Shown in pieces: positions 17,095 to 26,244 of a DNA stretch of 64,000 bases. Source of the DNA: Calditrichia bacterium (GTDB lineage: Bacteria > Calditrichota > Calditrichia > RBG-13-44-9 > J075); the NCBI GenBank assembly GCA_028284445.1, contig JANQRS010000018.1, forward strand, positions 210,348-274,347. Direction: 5' to 3'. How positions within the stretch are numbered: position 1 is the first letter of the stretch; each line of letters begins with the position of its first letter. The notes under the pieces are model-generated. The model saw only the letters and a list, made by a program, of their open reading frames with translations, was not told the DNA's origin and did not search any database. The translations under genes and the position numbers were made by a program.

Positions 17095-17771
17095 TTCACC
17101 GGATTGCCAAATACTTCAACTTCGATGTAATGATTCAGGTCGTTGCCGTTGTTTCCGTTGCTATACAGGCGAACGTAGCGACCCTGAACGCCTTTGGCAT
17201 CGACCAGTTTACCTTCGGAAGTTTCAACATAATGTTTGTCTTTACCAACACCCATCCCGGCGGAATTGTCATGGTCATTATTGAAAACGGTATTGACATT
17301 GGTGATGAAATCCGGATCATCAGCTGTCTGCACAATGACGTCGAAATACACCCGCGCCTGCTTATGATAATGCCAGAAAACAACAGCATATATTTCAGCT
17401 TTTTGTCCCAAATCGATGGTCACTTGCTGCAGAAGCGGACCTAATTCCACATAACTTCCTTCGGCTGCGTCTTTGTCGCCGTCGGTGATCATTTCAATAT
17501 CGCCAATGATCGGCTCTTCGTCGCTGGCTGAAACCGGCTGCTCGAAAGAGAGCAATTTGGTGCCTGCTGGCGCCAGGAACGGCGGACGCGGTTTGCCGAG
17601 CGGCTTTTCCAGGTTCGGCACATTCATGTTGGTAGGCGTTCCAATAAACATCGGTTGCGGTAGTTCCAGCGGAATCGCCTCCATTTGGCCAAACAAGCTG
17701 CCGGACCACAATCCAAGTGCTGCAATCAGCACGATATGCAAAGATGATATTTTCTTTTCACGAGACTTCAA
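17091..17771 (-). CDS. Exported discoidin (F5/8 type C)-like protein
   Basis: A 226-residue protein that starts at a TTG (17771) with AGGAG 7 nt upstream. It has a signal peptide (ALGLWSGSLFGQ). Residues 85-226 look like a galactose-binding-like/discoidin domain: ASDEEPIIGDIEMITDGDK, VTIDLGQKAEIYAVVFWH, DVIVQTADDPDF and GRYVRLYSNGNNGNDLNHYIEVEVFG, which matches the usual end strand (RYVRLYS, then EVEVYG). It overlaps the next gene by 4 nt. It probably binds a carbohydrate or another surface ligand. Pairing with a membrane glycosyltransferase suggests a cell-surface glycan role, but no enzymatic residues are seen. Confidence 0.8.
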   Translation of the reverse strand: MKSREKKISSLHIVLIAALGLWSGSLFGQMEAIPLELPQPMFIGTPTNMNVPNLEKPLGKPRPPFLAPAGTKLLSFEQPVSASDEEPIIGDIEMITDGDKDAAEGSYVELGPLLQQVTIDLGQKAEIYAVVFWHYHKQARVYFDVIVQTADDPDFITNVNTVFNNDHDNSAGMGVGKDKHYVETSEGKLVDAKGVQGRYVRLYSNGNNGNDLNHYIEVEVFGNPVK

Positions 17772-17867
17772 TCTTAAACTCCTTTCATAACGTTCGCGGA
17801 TAATTATCTGTCACTTATTTTGACCATCATTTTATAAAATGGTCACCAGGACAGTATCGCTTTAGAT

Positions 17868-18518
17868 TCAACTCTTCACTATCTCACGCTTTCGCAGCAC
17901 TGCGGCACCGAGTAGGATGGCCAGGGCTGTCAGGGCCAGGGTGGTATAGCCGTGGACAGTAAGTACCATCTCCTGTCCTTCAGTGCCGAACATATCATAC
18001 ATGCCTAAAGCGATAGATACAATAGCTGGAATAAAAAGAATCACCGCGACCCAATACCATATCTTACGCCAGGCAGGTGATTCAAATAGCTGCAATGTCG
18101 AGCTGGCAGCAGCATCTTTTTGCGGCGGAGAGAGGTCCTGCCAATCGCTCTCGCTCAATTCGTTGCTCCTCGCCGACATCACCAGGTATAAGGTTGCCGT
18201 TACCAGAAGAACAGGTGCGGCAAACATGTGGATTAACAATGGATATCCGCTCAGATGTTGCCCCAGGAAAATCACCGGCAGAAAACCGGTAATTGCCAGC
18301 AGGCCAAAGCTGAACCAGCCAAGCCGCTTGCAAAACTGCTTCAAAGCTGCCGGATCGCGCCGGAGCTTACCGCTGCCAATTGACAAAATATCTCGCCAGG
18401 TGGCTTGCCATTCACTGGAAATGGTCTGCCACACCGACCCCAATCCACTCGCCGAGCGCCAGGAATTGGCAATATAAACAACGGCAATAATGACGAATAT
18501 GCTAACAATTTGGAACAT
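17868..18518 (-). CDS. Four-helix membrane protein, possible b-type cytochrome
   Basis: A 216-residue membrane protein with about five hydrophobic helices (1-20, 70-88, 97-113, 150-170 and 184-208). AGGA lies 9 nt before the ATG. Histidines sit inside or beside helices (GQHLSGYPLLIHMFAAP and VLTVHGYTTLAL), as in di-haem cytochrome b561/formate dehydrogenase gamma-type proteins, but the ligand pattern is not certain. It lies between a discoidin-like gene and an S9 peptidase on the same strand, with a heptahaem cytochrome 2.6 kb upstream. A role passing electrons between the quinone pool and the periplasm is possible. I do not recognise a named family. Confidence 0.75.
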   Translation of the reverse strand: MFQIVSIFVIIAVVYIANSWRSASGLGSVWQTISSEWQATWRDILSIGSGKLRRDPAALKQFCKRLGWFSFGLLAITGFLPVIFLGQHLSGYPLLIHMFAAPVLLVTATLYLVMSARSNELSESDWQDLSPPQKDAAASSTLQLFESPAWRKIWYWVAVILFIPAIVSIALGMYDMFGTEGQEMVLTVHGYTTLALTALAILLGAAVLRKREIVKS

Positions 18519-18549
18519 AGTAATGCTATCCTGCTTCCGATATGCAGCA

Positions 18550-18630
18550 ATGCTGCACTGGTTTATTTTGAGATGCTATTTCCGCCACCAAGCGCGGTGG
18601 CGTCGCGTATCAATTGCTAAAGTGCAGCAT
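18550..18630. terminator. Paired hairpins after the S9 peptidase gene
   Basis: ATGCTGCACT (18550-18559) pairs with AGTGCAGCAT (18621-18630), spanning the stop codon at 18617. Inside is a smaller hairpin CGCCACC/GGTGGCG (18583-18602). It is a candidate terminator or processing site between two same-strand genes. Confidence 0.45.
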
Positions 18631-21067
18631 TTTCCTTTTCCGCTTCTTTCGCTTTACGATTCTTTACATGCTTTTCCAGCCAGGTATCCTGCTCCCAGAG
18701 CATGTGGAGAATCGATTCGCGAGCACGATAGCCATGGCTTTCCTTCGGCAACATCACCAGGCGAACCGTCGCACCCAAGCCCTTTAAGGCGTTGAAGTAG
18801 CGCTCGCTTTGTAATGGATAAGTGCCGGAGTTGTTGTCCGCTTCCCCGTGAATCAGCAAAAGTGGATGCTTCATTTTGTCTGCATGCATAAAAGGCGACA
18901 TGCTGTAATAGATTTCCGGTGCTTCCCAATAAGTGCGTTGCTCACGCTGGAAGCCAAATGGCGTTAGCGTGCGATTGTACGCCCCGCTGCGGGCAATGCC
19001 ACCGGCAAACAGATCGGAATGGGACAGCAAATTTGCCACCATGAAGGCGCCATAAGAGTGGCCCCCAACCCCGACGCGATTGCGATCGATGTAGCCCATT
19101 TCATCGACAACATCAATAGCCGCCTTGGCGTTGCCGACAAGTTGCTTAACAAAGGTATCATTCGGCTCCTGGTCATCTTCCCCGAGAATCGGAAATGCCG
19201 TGTCTTCCAATACTGCGTAACCGCGGTTCACCCAGAAGATCGGCGAGCCGTAGCTGGGAAATGTAAATTCATTGGGAGAACTGGTTACCTGACCGGCACT
19301 GGATTTGTCTTTATACTCGACCGGATATGCCCACATCAACATTGGCAATTTTTCACCGCTGGTTGGATCGTAATCCGCCGGCAGATAGAGTGTTGCAGAT
19401 AGATCAATGCCATCATCACGCTTATAGGTCAGCAACTTTTTGCTCACCTTGCTGAGGCTGGCAAAAGGATTTTCAAAATCGGTGATTGCCTGGGGCCTGC
19501 CGGAAGATTTCACATTGCGGATATAATAATTGGGAAACTGATCCTTGCCCTCAATGCGACTGAGCACCGTGCCTTTTTTCATATCAATCGCGAACCACAA
19601 GCGTTCCAGGGCCTGTTCATCACTTGCTTGCCAAAGGCGCTTACTCGTCGCTTTGCGCATATCAAATTGATCAACAAAGGGGAAAATACCCTTATCCGAA
19701 TAACCGTCGCCAAGCAGATAGAGTGATTTGCCATCTACCTGAAGCACTGAACGGCCAAATTTGTTTTTGTAGGTCACAAAGCGCCCGGGATTGCTATATC
19801 GATCCTGATAATTGCGATCAAAAATAGTCGTCGCTGCTTGTTTGCTGTTCGAGGGATTGAATAAATAGCTGCGGGTATTGCGATTACTGAACCAGCGGTC
19901 GCTGGCTACGGCAACTTTGTCATTACCCCACTGGATGGAGCGGAAGCGATTTACCACCTTCACCAGGAAGCGGGCATCTCCATCAAAGGGCGCCTCAAGT
20001 TGGTAAACGGCGTCACGATACTCCACTTCGCGTGCCGGGTCGCCGCCATCTAGCGCCTCACTCCAATAGAGCGTTGCCGGCTTGTCAGCGCGCCAATCGA
20101 TATTACGACGTCCTTCGCGAACCGCCATGAAGCCCTTCGGCAGGTCTTCAATCAACGGCACATTTACGATTGTCTGCAGTTTGTTTGCGGACAAATCATA
20201 TACGGCGATTTCGGCCGGAAAACGATAGTAAGGCACCAGGTATGAGAAGGGGCGCTTAATTTTTGACAACATCACATATTTGCCATTGGGAGAAAATCCC
20301 ATATCGTCATACATAGCAGCATCTTTCCAGGGTCGAATCTCGCCTTTCAGATTTACCATCATCAATCGGGATACAGCCAGGCGCTCAAAATTTGCCTCGT
20401 CGACTTTATCCTTAAGAAGATCCTGGTAAGTGCGATTCTGGGCTTTTTTGCCATCGTTAACTGAGATTCGCGGACCGCTTGGTATCGCATCGCTCTTGTT
20501 GACCAGCGGATCGCGATTTTCGGGAAGCACCTTCAGCAGCAACTCCTTGTTATTCGGATGCCAGAGATAAGGTGTCCACAAATTAGCATTGAGATTGTTC
20601 TCGGTCAATCGGCGTACTTCAGCGCGGGCGATGTCAAGGATCCACAGAGAGAGCCCGGCATCATCTGTCTGTGTAAATGCAACATACTTCTCGTTTGGTG
20701 ACCAATTGAAGTTGGATAAGCGCGGATTTTCAGGTAAACCCTTTACAGATTTGGCTGACTTGCTGCCTACCTTCTGCACGGAAATACCATTATAATAGGT
20801 CATTCGCGAATAAATATTGGCGCGCGGATTGATGCGCAGGCCGGCCAAACGCAGCTCTTTCTGCGACAGTTCGTTGATGCTTTTGAAACGACCGCGCGTT
20901 AGAAGCACCAGGTTTTCGCCCTTGCTGTCAATCTGCACTCGCGGCGGCAAGTCAACATCTGCCAGTTCCATAATTGCCGGATCCGGCGTTTGATAACTGA
21001 TGTCTACCTGGGCTATCGCAACGGAACCAACCAGCACTAACAAGATGAAAAAGAACAAATTTTTCAT
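18617..21067 (-). CDS. S9 family prolyl-oligopeptidase-type serine peptidase, exported
   Basis: An 816-residue secreted peptidase with a signal peptide (FFFILLVLVGSVAIAQ). The N-terminal half is a WD40-like propeller: LSNFNWSPNEKYVAFTQ, MGFSPNGKYVMLS, DIARAEVRRLTENN. The C-terminal alpha/beta hydrolase domain carries the nucleophile in G-G-H-S-Y-G-A-F, an Asp in IHGEADNNSGTYP and His in PKESHGY. The order and spacing match the glutamyl/dipeptidyl peptidase branch of S9. It would cleave short peptides in the periplasm or at the surface. The next gene upstream on the strand (heptahaem cytochrome) ends 48 bp away, so they may share a transcript. It is not obviously part of the sugar pathway. Confidence 0.92.
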   Translation of the reverse strand: MKNLFFFILLVLVGSVAIAQVDISYQTPDPAIMELADVDLPPRVQIDSKGENLVLLTRGRFKSINELSQKELRLAGLRINPRANIYSRMTYYNGISVQKVGSKSAKSVKGLPENPRLSNFNWSPNEKYVAFTQTDDAGLSLWILDIARAEVRRLTENNLNANLWTPYLWHPNNKELLLKVLPENRDPLVNKSDAIPSGPRISVNDGKKAQNRTYQDLLKDKVDEANFERLAVSRLMMVNLKGEIRPWKDAAMYDDMGFSPNGKYVMLSKIKRPFSYLVPYYRFPAEIAVYDLSANKLQTIVNVPLIEDLPKGFMAVREGRRNIDWRADKPATLYWSEALDGGDPAREVEYRDAVYQLEAPFDGDARFLVKVVNRFRSIQWGNDKVAVASDRWFSNRNTRSYLFNPSNSKQAATTIFDRNYQDRYSNPGRFVTYKNKFGRSVLQVDGKSLYLLGDGYSDKGIFPFVDQFDMRKATSKRLWQASDEQALERLWFAIDMKKGTVLSRIEGKDQFPNYYIRNVKSSGRPQAITDFENPFASLSKVSKKLLTYKRDDGIDLSATLYLPADYDPTSGEKLPMLMWAYPVEYKDKSSAGQVTSSPNEFTFPSYGSPIFWVNRGYAVLEDTAFPILGEDDQEPNDTFVKQLVGNAKAAIDVVDEMGYIDRNRVGVGGHSYGAFMVANLLSHSDLFAGGIARSGAYNRTLTPFGFQREQRTYWEAPEIYYSMSPFMHADKMKHPLLLIHGEADNNSGTYPLQSERYFNALKGLGATVRLVMLPKESHGYRARESILHMLWEQDTWLEKHVKNRKAKEAEKENAAL

Positions 21068-21080
21068 AAAAACCCCTAGT

Positions 21081-21115
21081 TTGAAATTCCAAATACCAAC
21101 AAGAATAATTCCAAA
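21081..21115. repeat. AATTCC-type dispersed repeat, copy 2
   Basis: GAAATTCCAAATACC followed by AAGAATAATTCCAAATC, closely similar to 13486-13512. It fills the gap between two minus-strand genes. Confidence 0.55.
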
Positions 21116-23353
21116 TCACTTCTTACTTTCAGCAAATCGATCCAGAACTTCACTGAAAGCGCGTCCGGCATAAAGAACAAGCATAGCGGAAATAAGAATC
21201 GCAGCAATCCAGATCATTATCTTGAGCCAGGGTCGAAACCACATCAGCATGCCAAATAGCCAGGCATAGACGCTACTTTCTTCCATAAAATCAGTTTGTG
21301 AGTGACTGGCTTCATTACCAGCTAATACCGGTGTGACCGTAACATCGCCAAAGTAAAATGGCGCATCAGTGTTATGACAATCATCGCAACCACGAACGCC
21401 TAGTGATTGTGACGTCGGTCGAACATCGTGGGCAAAGGGCCAGGTATATGGCTCGGCGGCCGGATGCTCACTGCTTTGCAAGCCGCGGGTACCGCTACGC
21501 TGGTACAGCCTTCCACCATTAATATACACAGCAACCATTCCTTCCCCCGACAAACGTTCCAAAATAGTCGCAATTTTTTCATCGTTGAGATCCGGCCAAT
21601 ACTGAATCTTCACCAGTGCTTCGGCCACTTCGGTTGAATCGCTAAGGCTATCAGGATTCGCAGTTTCATCAGAAATAGTGTTTTCAGCAATTGCGGTGGA
21701 ATCCCGGGCAGCCAGGGAGTCTGCCAGAGCAATGGAATCTGCACGAATTGAGTCAGCACGGGCCTGGAACTCTGCCAAGACGGCTGCGACCACCGGACGC
21801 ACTTCTTCGATCGGAAGCGGCTCAACTTCATTTTGCGCCAGACGTCCCCAGTAGGCCGGCCATACAATTTTGTGAGGGGTAATTTTACCATCCTCGGCCC
21901 GAGCGAATACCGGACCGCCAATATGCGGTGGCGCTTCATCATTTTTATCAACACCGTGAGTGCCAAGGGCATGAGCGCGGGAAGTCTTCATCGCCATGGT
22001 TTGCTCATCCGGCCAGGGCCCGGAGTGACAAGCCGTGCAGGACAATTCCTCAAAGTGAATTGCCGGAATGCCGGCATGTTCCGGCTCCGGCGCACTTAAA
22101 CGGCCGCTCAGCGGCATCTCGGCATTAGCATCGGGTATATGACAACCTGCACACGTCAGGCTTTCTGCCATCTCTTTGCCCGTCGCAGCCCCTTCTCCCT
22201 CGTATCCGCGGACCATGTCATGCGATTGATCGTTACGATGACAATCGATGCAGGTCATTCCGGAAGTCATATGAATATCTTCATCGTATGACCATCGTTC
22301 CGGACGTCGTGAATCGATTTCCTTTGTGGAATGGCAATAGTAGCATCGCTGTGCAGGCACTTGGCGAACCACGTCAAAGAATACCTGGTCGCGATCGTTG
22401 AATCGAGAGGCATCGTATTCAATGCCGGGCGGGATTTTGGACGGCTCGTCCGGCGCGATGCCAAGATAGATATCGTAGTTATCCGGCATGCTTTTCGCCG
22501 AACCGCGTACGGTGGCGAAGCCGCTGCTTGCCGCCGCTGCCCAGCGAAAATTCTGTTTGCGGGTTTGCGTAGCAAATTCGGCCTGATCATAACCGGCTTC
22601 TGCATCATGACAGCCCAGGCAGTTAATTTCCAGCTTGCCGGAAATGGCCCAACGAAAGAAATCTTCACGCTCTTCCATGCTTTCATCTTCTTCAGCACCA
22701 CCACCAGGCAAATGCCGTCCAAACAATTCCCCGAATTCCAATGTATTTAAACCGATGTCTTCCGGCTTCACGGTATTCGGCCAGTCGCGCCGACTCATCG
22801 GTAACTGCGTGAAGGTGCGACGATCAACATAAATCCACGGCTCTCCTTTACGTCCGGCAGCCACGCTTGAATCATTCGCATTGAAATGCCAGCCCTTGCT
22901 GATTGTCTCGTAAGTATGGCATTCGCCGCAGGTCGTCCGCGTAGAAAATGGCATCAGCGGATGATCATCCAATCGCACCACAGAACCGTCATAATCATAG
23001 AGCTTCAGCAGGTGAACCGGAACAGAGCGATTGCCGTCAGCTTCGTCACCAAGCAGGGGCGCCTGAGATTGACCGAAGAGAGTGAGTGGGAGTAGTACTA
23101 GCAGTAGCAGTAGAAGGAATGAAGATTGAAGATTGAAGATTGAAGATTGAAGATTGAAGATTGAAGATTGAAGATTGAAGATTGAAGATTGCAATGCCGT
23201 GGGCCGTGGGCGGTCGGCGGTTGGCCGGCAAAAGCCCAATATCTTCTTTTCACCTTGAGAATCCCGCTGGCGGGATGACTTATCACAGCCCCGGGTTTCT
23301 TTTCTACCCGGGGGATTGGCAAATAATTTCATAGGAACAACAATTCTTTCCAT
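21116..23353 (-). CDS. Heptahaem membrane-anchored cytochrome c with a repeat-built N-terminus
   Basis: A 745-codon frame. Seven CXXCH haem motifs are visible (CGECH, CLGCH, CYYCH, CIDCH, CAGCH, CTACH, CDDCH), as in the octahaem/tetrathionate-reductase-like group of multihaem cytochromes. A Ser/Asp/Ala-rich linker (ADSIRADSIALADSLAARD) and one C-terminal membrane helix (WIAAILISAMLVLYAG) follow. It should carry electrons in the periplasm. The start is odd. The natural signal peptide (LLLLLLVLLPLTLFGQ, residues 80-95) has no ATG of its own. It is reached only through residues 54-78, coded by ten copies of a 7-bp repeat, and residues 14-50, coded by a dispersed repeat element. In-frame ATGs at 23353 and 23332 are candidates, so the true start is unresolved. 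Confidence 0.88.
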   Translation of the reverse strand: MERIVVPMKLFANPPGRKETRGCDKSSRQRDSQGEKKILGFCRPTADRPRPTALQSSIFNLQSSIFNLQSSIFNLQSSFLLLLLLVLLPLTLFGQSQAPLLGDEADGNRSVPVHLLKLYDYDGSVVRLDDHPLMPFSTRTTCGECHTYETISKGWHFNANDSSVAAGRKGEPWIYVDRRTFTQLPMSRRDWPNTVKPEDIGLNTLEFGELFGRHLPGGGAEEDESMEEREDFFRWAISGKLEINCLGCHDAEAGYDQAEFATQTRKQNFRWAAAASSGFATVRGSAKSMPDNYDIYLGIAPDEPSKIPPGIEYDASRFNDRDQVFFDVVRQVPAQRCYYCHSTKEIDSRRPERWSYDEDIHMTSGMTCIDCHRNDQSHDMVRGYEGEGAATGKEMAESLTCAGCHIPDANAEMPLSGRLSAPEPEHAGIPAIHFEELSCTACHSGPWPDEQTMAMKTSRAHALGTHGVDKNDEAPPHIGGPVFARAEDGKITPHKIVWPAYWGRLAQNEVEPLPIEEVRPVVAAVLAEFQARADSIRADSIALADSLAARDSTAIAENTISDETANPDSLSDSTEVAEALVKIQYWPDLNDEKIATILERLSGEGMVAVYINGGRLYQRSGTRGLQSSEHPAAEPYTWPFAHDVRPTSQSLGVRGCDDCHNTDAPFYFGDVTVTPVLAGNEASHSQTDFMEESSVYAWLFGMLMWFRPWLKIMIWIAAILISAMLVLYAGRAFSEVLDRFAESKK
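23121..23190. repeat. Heptanucleotide tandem array GAAGATT x10 inside coding DNA
   Basis: Exactly ten perfect copies. On the minus strand the unit reads AATCTTC and encodes the cyclic heptapeptide N-L-Q-S-S-I-F in all three frames without a stop. It directly precedes the signal peptide of the heptahaem cytochrome. Gain or loss of one unit shifts the frame by +1 or -1. Confidence 0.97.
23243..23320. repeat. Dispersed element G, copy 1
   Basis: About 75 bp opening TTCTTTTCACCTT, with a GAATCCC/GGGATGAC hairpin and a CCCGGGTTTC/CTACCCGGGGG hairpin. It is similar to 37276-37352. It lies within the extended 5' end of the heptahaem cytochrome frame. Confidence 0.7.
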
Positions 23354-23383
23354 GTTATCAATGATTAACAGCCACCACGGCGA

Positions 23384-23461
23384 GTTTACGAGCCTGACGC
23401 GAACGTAGTGAGCCGACGGCGTAAAACGCCTGACATGAGCGTTGCGAATCGCTTGCGAGCC
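23384..23461. repeat. Degenerate GCGA/GAGC repeat with a small hairpin
   Basis: GC-rich words such as GCGAACGTAGTGAGC and a GGCGT/ACGCC hairpin (23418-23430) fill the gap after the stop at 23462. Similar GCGAAGGAGC and GCGAGTGAGC words occur at 63948-63972. Confidence 0.45.
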
Positions 23462-24841
23462 CTAAACTTCAAATTCGCGCGGATTAAAGCTCAGTTTCCG
23501 TCCGGCTTCAACAGCCTCATTTACTTTCAATACAGTCACAGCCGTTTCGTAACCGTCTTCAACCGGGCAATTCAGCTCTGCCTGTCCGCGGATGGCATCG
23601 AAAAAATTCTCCAGATGCGGCTTATGGTACGGATCGTTGAAATCAATATTAAAGGCATATTTTGGCGGCGGTACCGTTTCGCGAACATCAAGGACTGCGG
23701 TTGTTTGCTGCGGTTTCGGCTCAACCGGCGCTGCCAGGTAGCCCATTTCAACCCAGCGATCCCAAAGCGGCGCCGACGGTTCGCGGTAAATACCGGCTTT
23801 GCCCGCAGATTCAGAGATCACCAGTGAGCCCTGATCGCCCAGGAAATTCTCATAATAGCCCTGGTTGCTATTGGTAGTAATGGTCTGATAAAATGCCCGT
23901 ACTTTGCCGGTAGGCGTATCGTATTCGTAAGTCGCCAGCACCGAATCATACCATTCGTGAGTGGCTTTGTCATAATAATCGATACCACCGCTGGCCATAA
24001 CCGAACTGGGATGTGCCTGAAGGAACCAGTTATAGATGTCGATTTGATGTGAACCAAGATCCACAATCGGGCCGCCACCCAGTCCCTTATACCAGCGCCA
24101 GTTACGATACTGATGCATGTTTTTGAAGCCGTACTTACGAAGGGTAGCCGGGGGAATGGCATACTTTTTCGGAAAGCCAAGATCCGGTTGCACCGAGCGA
24201 TTCCATTGCCCATTCACTGTGGTAATCCGACCCAGCATGCTGTTTTCCTTGATCACCTTCTGGAAGCTATGCAGGTAATAGGGATTACTGCGGCGCTGAT
24301 GTCCAACCTGCAACAGCTTGCCGGTTTTATGTACGGCTTTCACGATTCGTCGAGCCCCTTCAATCGTATTGGACATTTCCTTTTCCAGGTAGACATGCAG
24401 CCCGGCTTCCAGGCAGGCAACGGCATGATCCGCATGCCAGAAGTCCGGCGTGGCAATGATCACTGCATCGAGATCCGTCTCTTTCGCCAGCATCTCACGA
24501 AAATCCTCGTAGCGATTCAGCTGATGCCCATATTTTTTCAACAGGCGATACAGACGCTTCTGATTATAATCTGTCCAGATGTCGCATACCGCCTTGAAGC
24601 GCAGGTTTGGGATTTTCAAACAGGCATTTACCAACACCTGCCCCTGCGCCCCGGCGCCAAGCACCGCCACATTGATATCATTTGAATCATTGCGGGGGGT
24701 ATTCCCCCACAGCACATTCGGAGCAATCGTAATGGCCGCTGCAGCGGCTGCCGATTTTTCCAGAAAATCCCGCCTGTTCATTGAGGCAGATGTATCATTA
24801 TTTATCGGATGAGTTGCCTTGTCACGCGTCTTGTCAGACAT
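23462..24841 (-). CDS. Gfo/Idh/MocA family oxidoreductase, Tat-exported, with E-K-E in place of E-K-P
   Basis: A 459-residue protein whose ATG (24841) has GGAGAG 5-7 nt upstream. A Tat motif (N-R-R-D-F-L) and alanine-rich stretch occupy residues 22-45. The Rossmann motif is VAVLGAGAQGQ. The lysine region reads YLEKEMSNT, so the usual proline after lysine is replaced by Glu. The C-terminal domain has GGGPIVDLGSHQIDIYNWFL, with the conserved His of this subfamily. It lies 14 bp after the stop of the homologous gene 24856-26217 and is almost certainly co-transcribed with it. By family and export signal it should oxidise or reduce a glycoside in the periplasm. The pairing of two non-identical homologues suggests two reaction steps or different substrates. 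Confidence 0.9.
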   Translation of the reverse strand: MSDKTRDKATHPINNDTSASMNRRDFLEKSAAAAAAITIAPNVLWGNTPRNDSNDINVAVLGAGAQGQVLVNACLKIPNLRFKAVCDIWTDYNQKRLYRLLKKYGHQLNRYEDFREMLAKETDLDAVIIATPDFWHADHAVACLEAGLHVYLEKEMSNTIEGARRIVKAVHKTGKLLQVGHQRRSNPYYLHSFQKVIKENSMLGRITTVNGQWNRSVQPDLGFPKKYAIPPATLRKYGFKNMHQYRNWRWYKGLGGGPIVDLGSHQIDIYNWFLQAHPSSVMASGGIDYYDKATHEWYDSVLATYEYDTPTGKVRAFYQTITTNSNQGYYENFLGDQGSLVISESAGKAGIYREPSAPLWDRWVEMGYLAAPVEPKPQQTTAVLDVRETVPPPKYAFNIDFNDPYHKPHLENFFDAIRGQAELNCPVEDGYETAVTVLKVNEAVEAGRKLSFNPREFEV

Positions 24842-24855
24842 GATAGCTCTCCATT

Positions 24856-26217
24856 TTACGTCAGCGAAAAACCGCCGTGATAATCTTTATCGATGAATTC
24901 ATTTGCGTCATCGACATTTGTAAACTTGAGATTTGCAGAATCCCATTCCAGCTTATTGTTTTTGTCCTGCATGCGCAGGGCGATATTAGCCAACAGCATC
25001 ATTTCGGTCAAGGCACCGGCATATTCAAAGTGCGATGTGGTTGCCGGACCGCCCTTGATGGCTTCTACCCATTCCTGATGGATACCGGGCGAACGACGAA
25101 TGGTCTTCTCCGGACGTTTGTATTCGCGCATCTTGGTTTCCGGAATAATACGCGGACCACGACCATAAGTCCCGCACATCAACTTGCCTTTATCGCCGAC
25201 AAAAAGGACGCCGCCATCGCTACCGAACTTCCGTCCCGGCTCCAGCTCTTCCGGCCGCGGCGGTTGCAAACCACCATCATACCAGATAACTTTGACCGGC
25301 GGCATCCCTTCCCGTGCCGGGAACTCATACCGCACAATGCTGGCCATTGGAAAACTATCCATGTTAAAAGGGGTGGAAGTGGCGTGCACGCTTGTCGGTG
25401 CCGTCAACTTCAATGCCCAATAGGGATGATCAAGAATATGCGCGCCCATATCTCCCAGCGCACCGGTGCCGAAATCCCACCAGCCCCGCCATCCAAAAGG
25501 ATGATAGAGCTTGTGATAAGAACGGAACTTTGCGGGGCCTAACCAGAGGTGCCAATCAAGCGAATTGGGAATCGCCATGGTTTCCTTCGGACGGGCAATC
25601 CCCTGGTCCCAAATGGGACGATTGGTCCAGGCGTGAACTTCTCGCACCTCGCCGATTGCGCCATCCCAGATCCATTCATTGATCAGCCGGCCTCCCTCAC
25701 CGGCATGTCCCTGGTTACCCATTTGCGTTACAACGCCGGTCTTCTTGGCAGTTTCGGCAAGCAGGCGCGCTTCCTTGACAGTATGGGTGAGCGGTTTCTG
25801 GCAGAAGACGTGCATGCCGAGGTTCATGGCCATCATGGCAGCTGGGGCATGAACATGATCCGGCGTAGAGATGGTCACGGCATCGATACTGCTCTTGTTT
25901 TCCTCCAGCATGACCCGAAAGTCTTTGTAGGTTTTGGCCTTTTTGTATTTTTTTGCGGCCTTGCCCAGCTTTTCGGAGTCCACATCGCACAAGCCATAGA
26001 TATTTTCGCTATTCACTTCCTCAATATCAGACCATCCTTTACCACCGACACCAATCGCAGCAATATTCAACTTATCGCTTGGCGCTACATAACCGTTTCC
26101 ACCAAGTACGTGGCGCGGCACGATCATCACCGTCGCTGCCGCGACAGCGGATTTGCCAATAAATTCACGGCGAGTTAACCCGTCCGTTGCTTTTGACTTG
26201 TTGTTTTTCTTCGGCAT
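24856..26217 (-). CDS. Gfo/Idh/MocA family oxidoreductase, Tat-exported (Q-K-P variant)
   Basis: About 453 residues. The ATG at 26217 is preferred (GAGGG 5 nt upstream); a GTG lies two codons earlier. The Tat motif is T-R-R-E-F-I-G-K followed by an alanine-rich stretch. The Rossmann motif is IAAIGVGGKG. The lysine motif is Q-K-P (HVFCQKPLTH), and the substrate domain shows GTGALGDMGAHILDHPYW. The downstream gene starts 14 bp after its stop, and the upstream DUF1080 gene ends 27 bp before its start, so 23.5-27.9 kb is one transcription unit. In the periplasmic 3-keto-glycoside pathway of Bacteroidetes, paired exported dehydrogenases of this family act with DUF1080-type hydrolases. That arrangement is reproduced here. 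Confidence 0.92.
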   Translation of the reverse strand: MPKKNNKSKATDGLTRREFIGKSAVAAATVMIVPRHVLGGNGYVAPSDKLNIAAIGVGGKGWSDIEEVNSENIYGLCDVDSEKLGKAAKKYKKAKTYKDFRVMLEENKSSIDAVTISTPDHVHAPAAMMAMNLGMHVFCQKPLTHTVKEARLLAETAKKTGVVTQMGNQGHAGEGGRLINEWIWDGAIGEVREVHAWTNRPIWDQGIARPKETMAIPNSLDWHLWLGPAKFRSYHKLYHPFGWRGWWDFGTGALGDMGAHILDHPYWALKLTAPTSVHATSTPFNMDSFPMASIVRYEFPAREGMPPVKVIWYDGGLQPPRPEELEPGRKFGSDGGVLFVGDKGKLMCGTYGRGPRIIPETKMREYKRPEKTIRRSPGIHQEWVEAIKGGPATTSHFEYAGALTEMMLLANIALRMQDKNNKLEWDSANLKFTNVDDANEFIDKDYHGGFSLT

Positions 26218-26244
26218 AGTCACCCTCTAAAAATGGTTGGCTCT

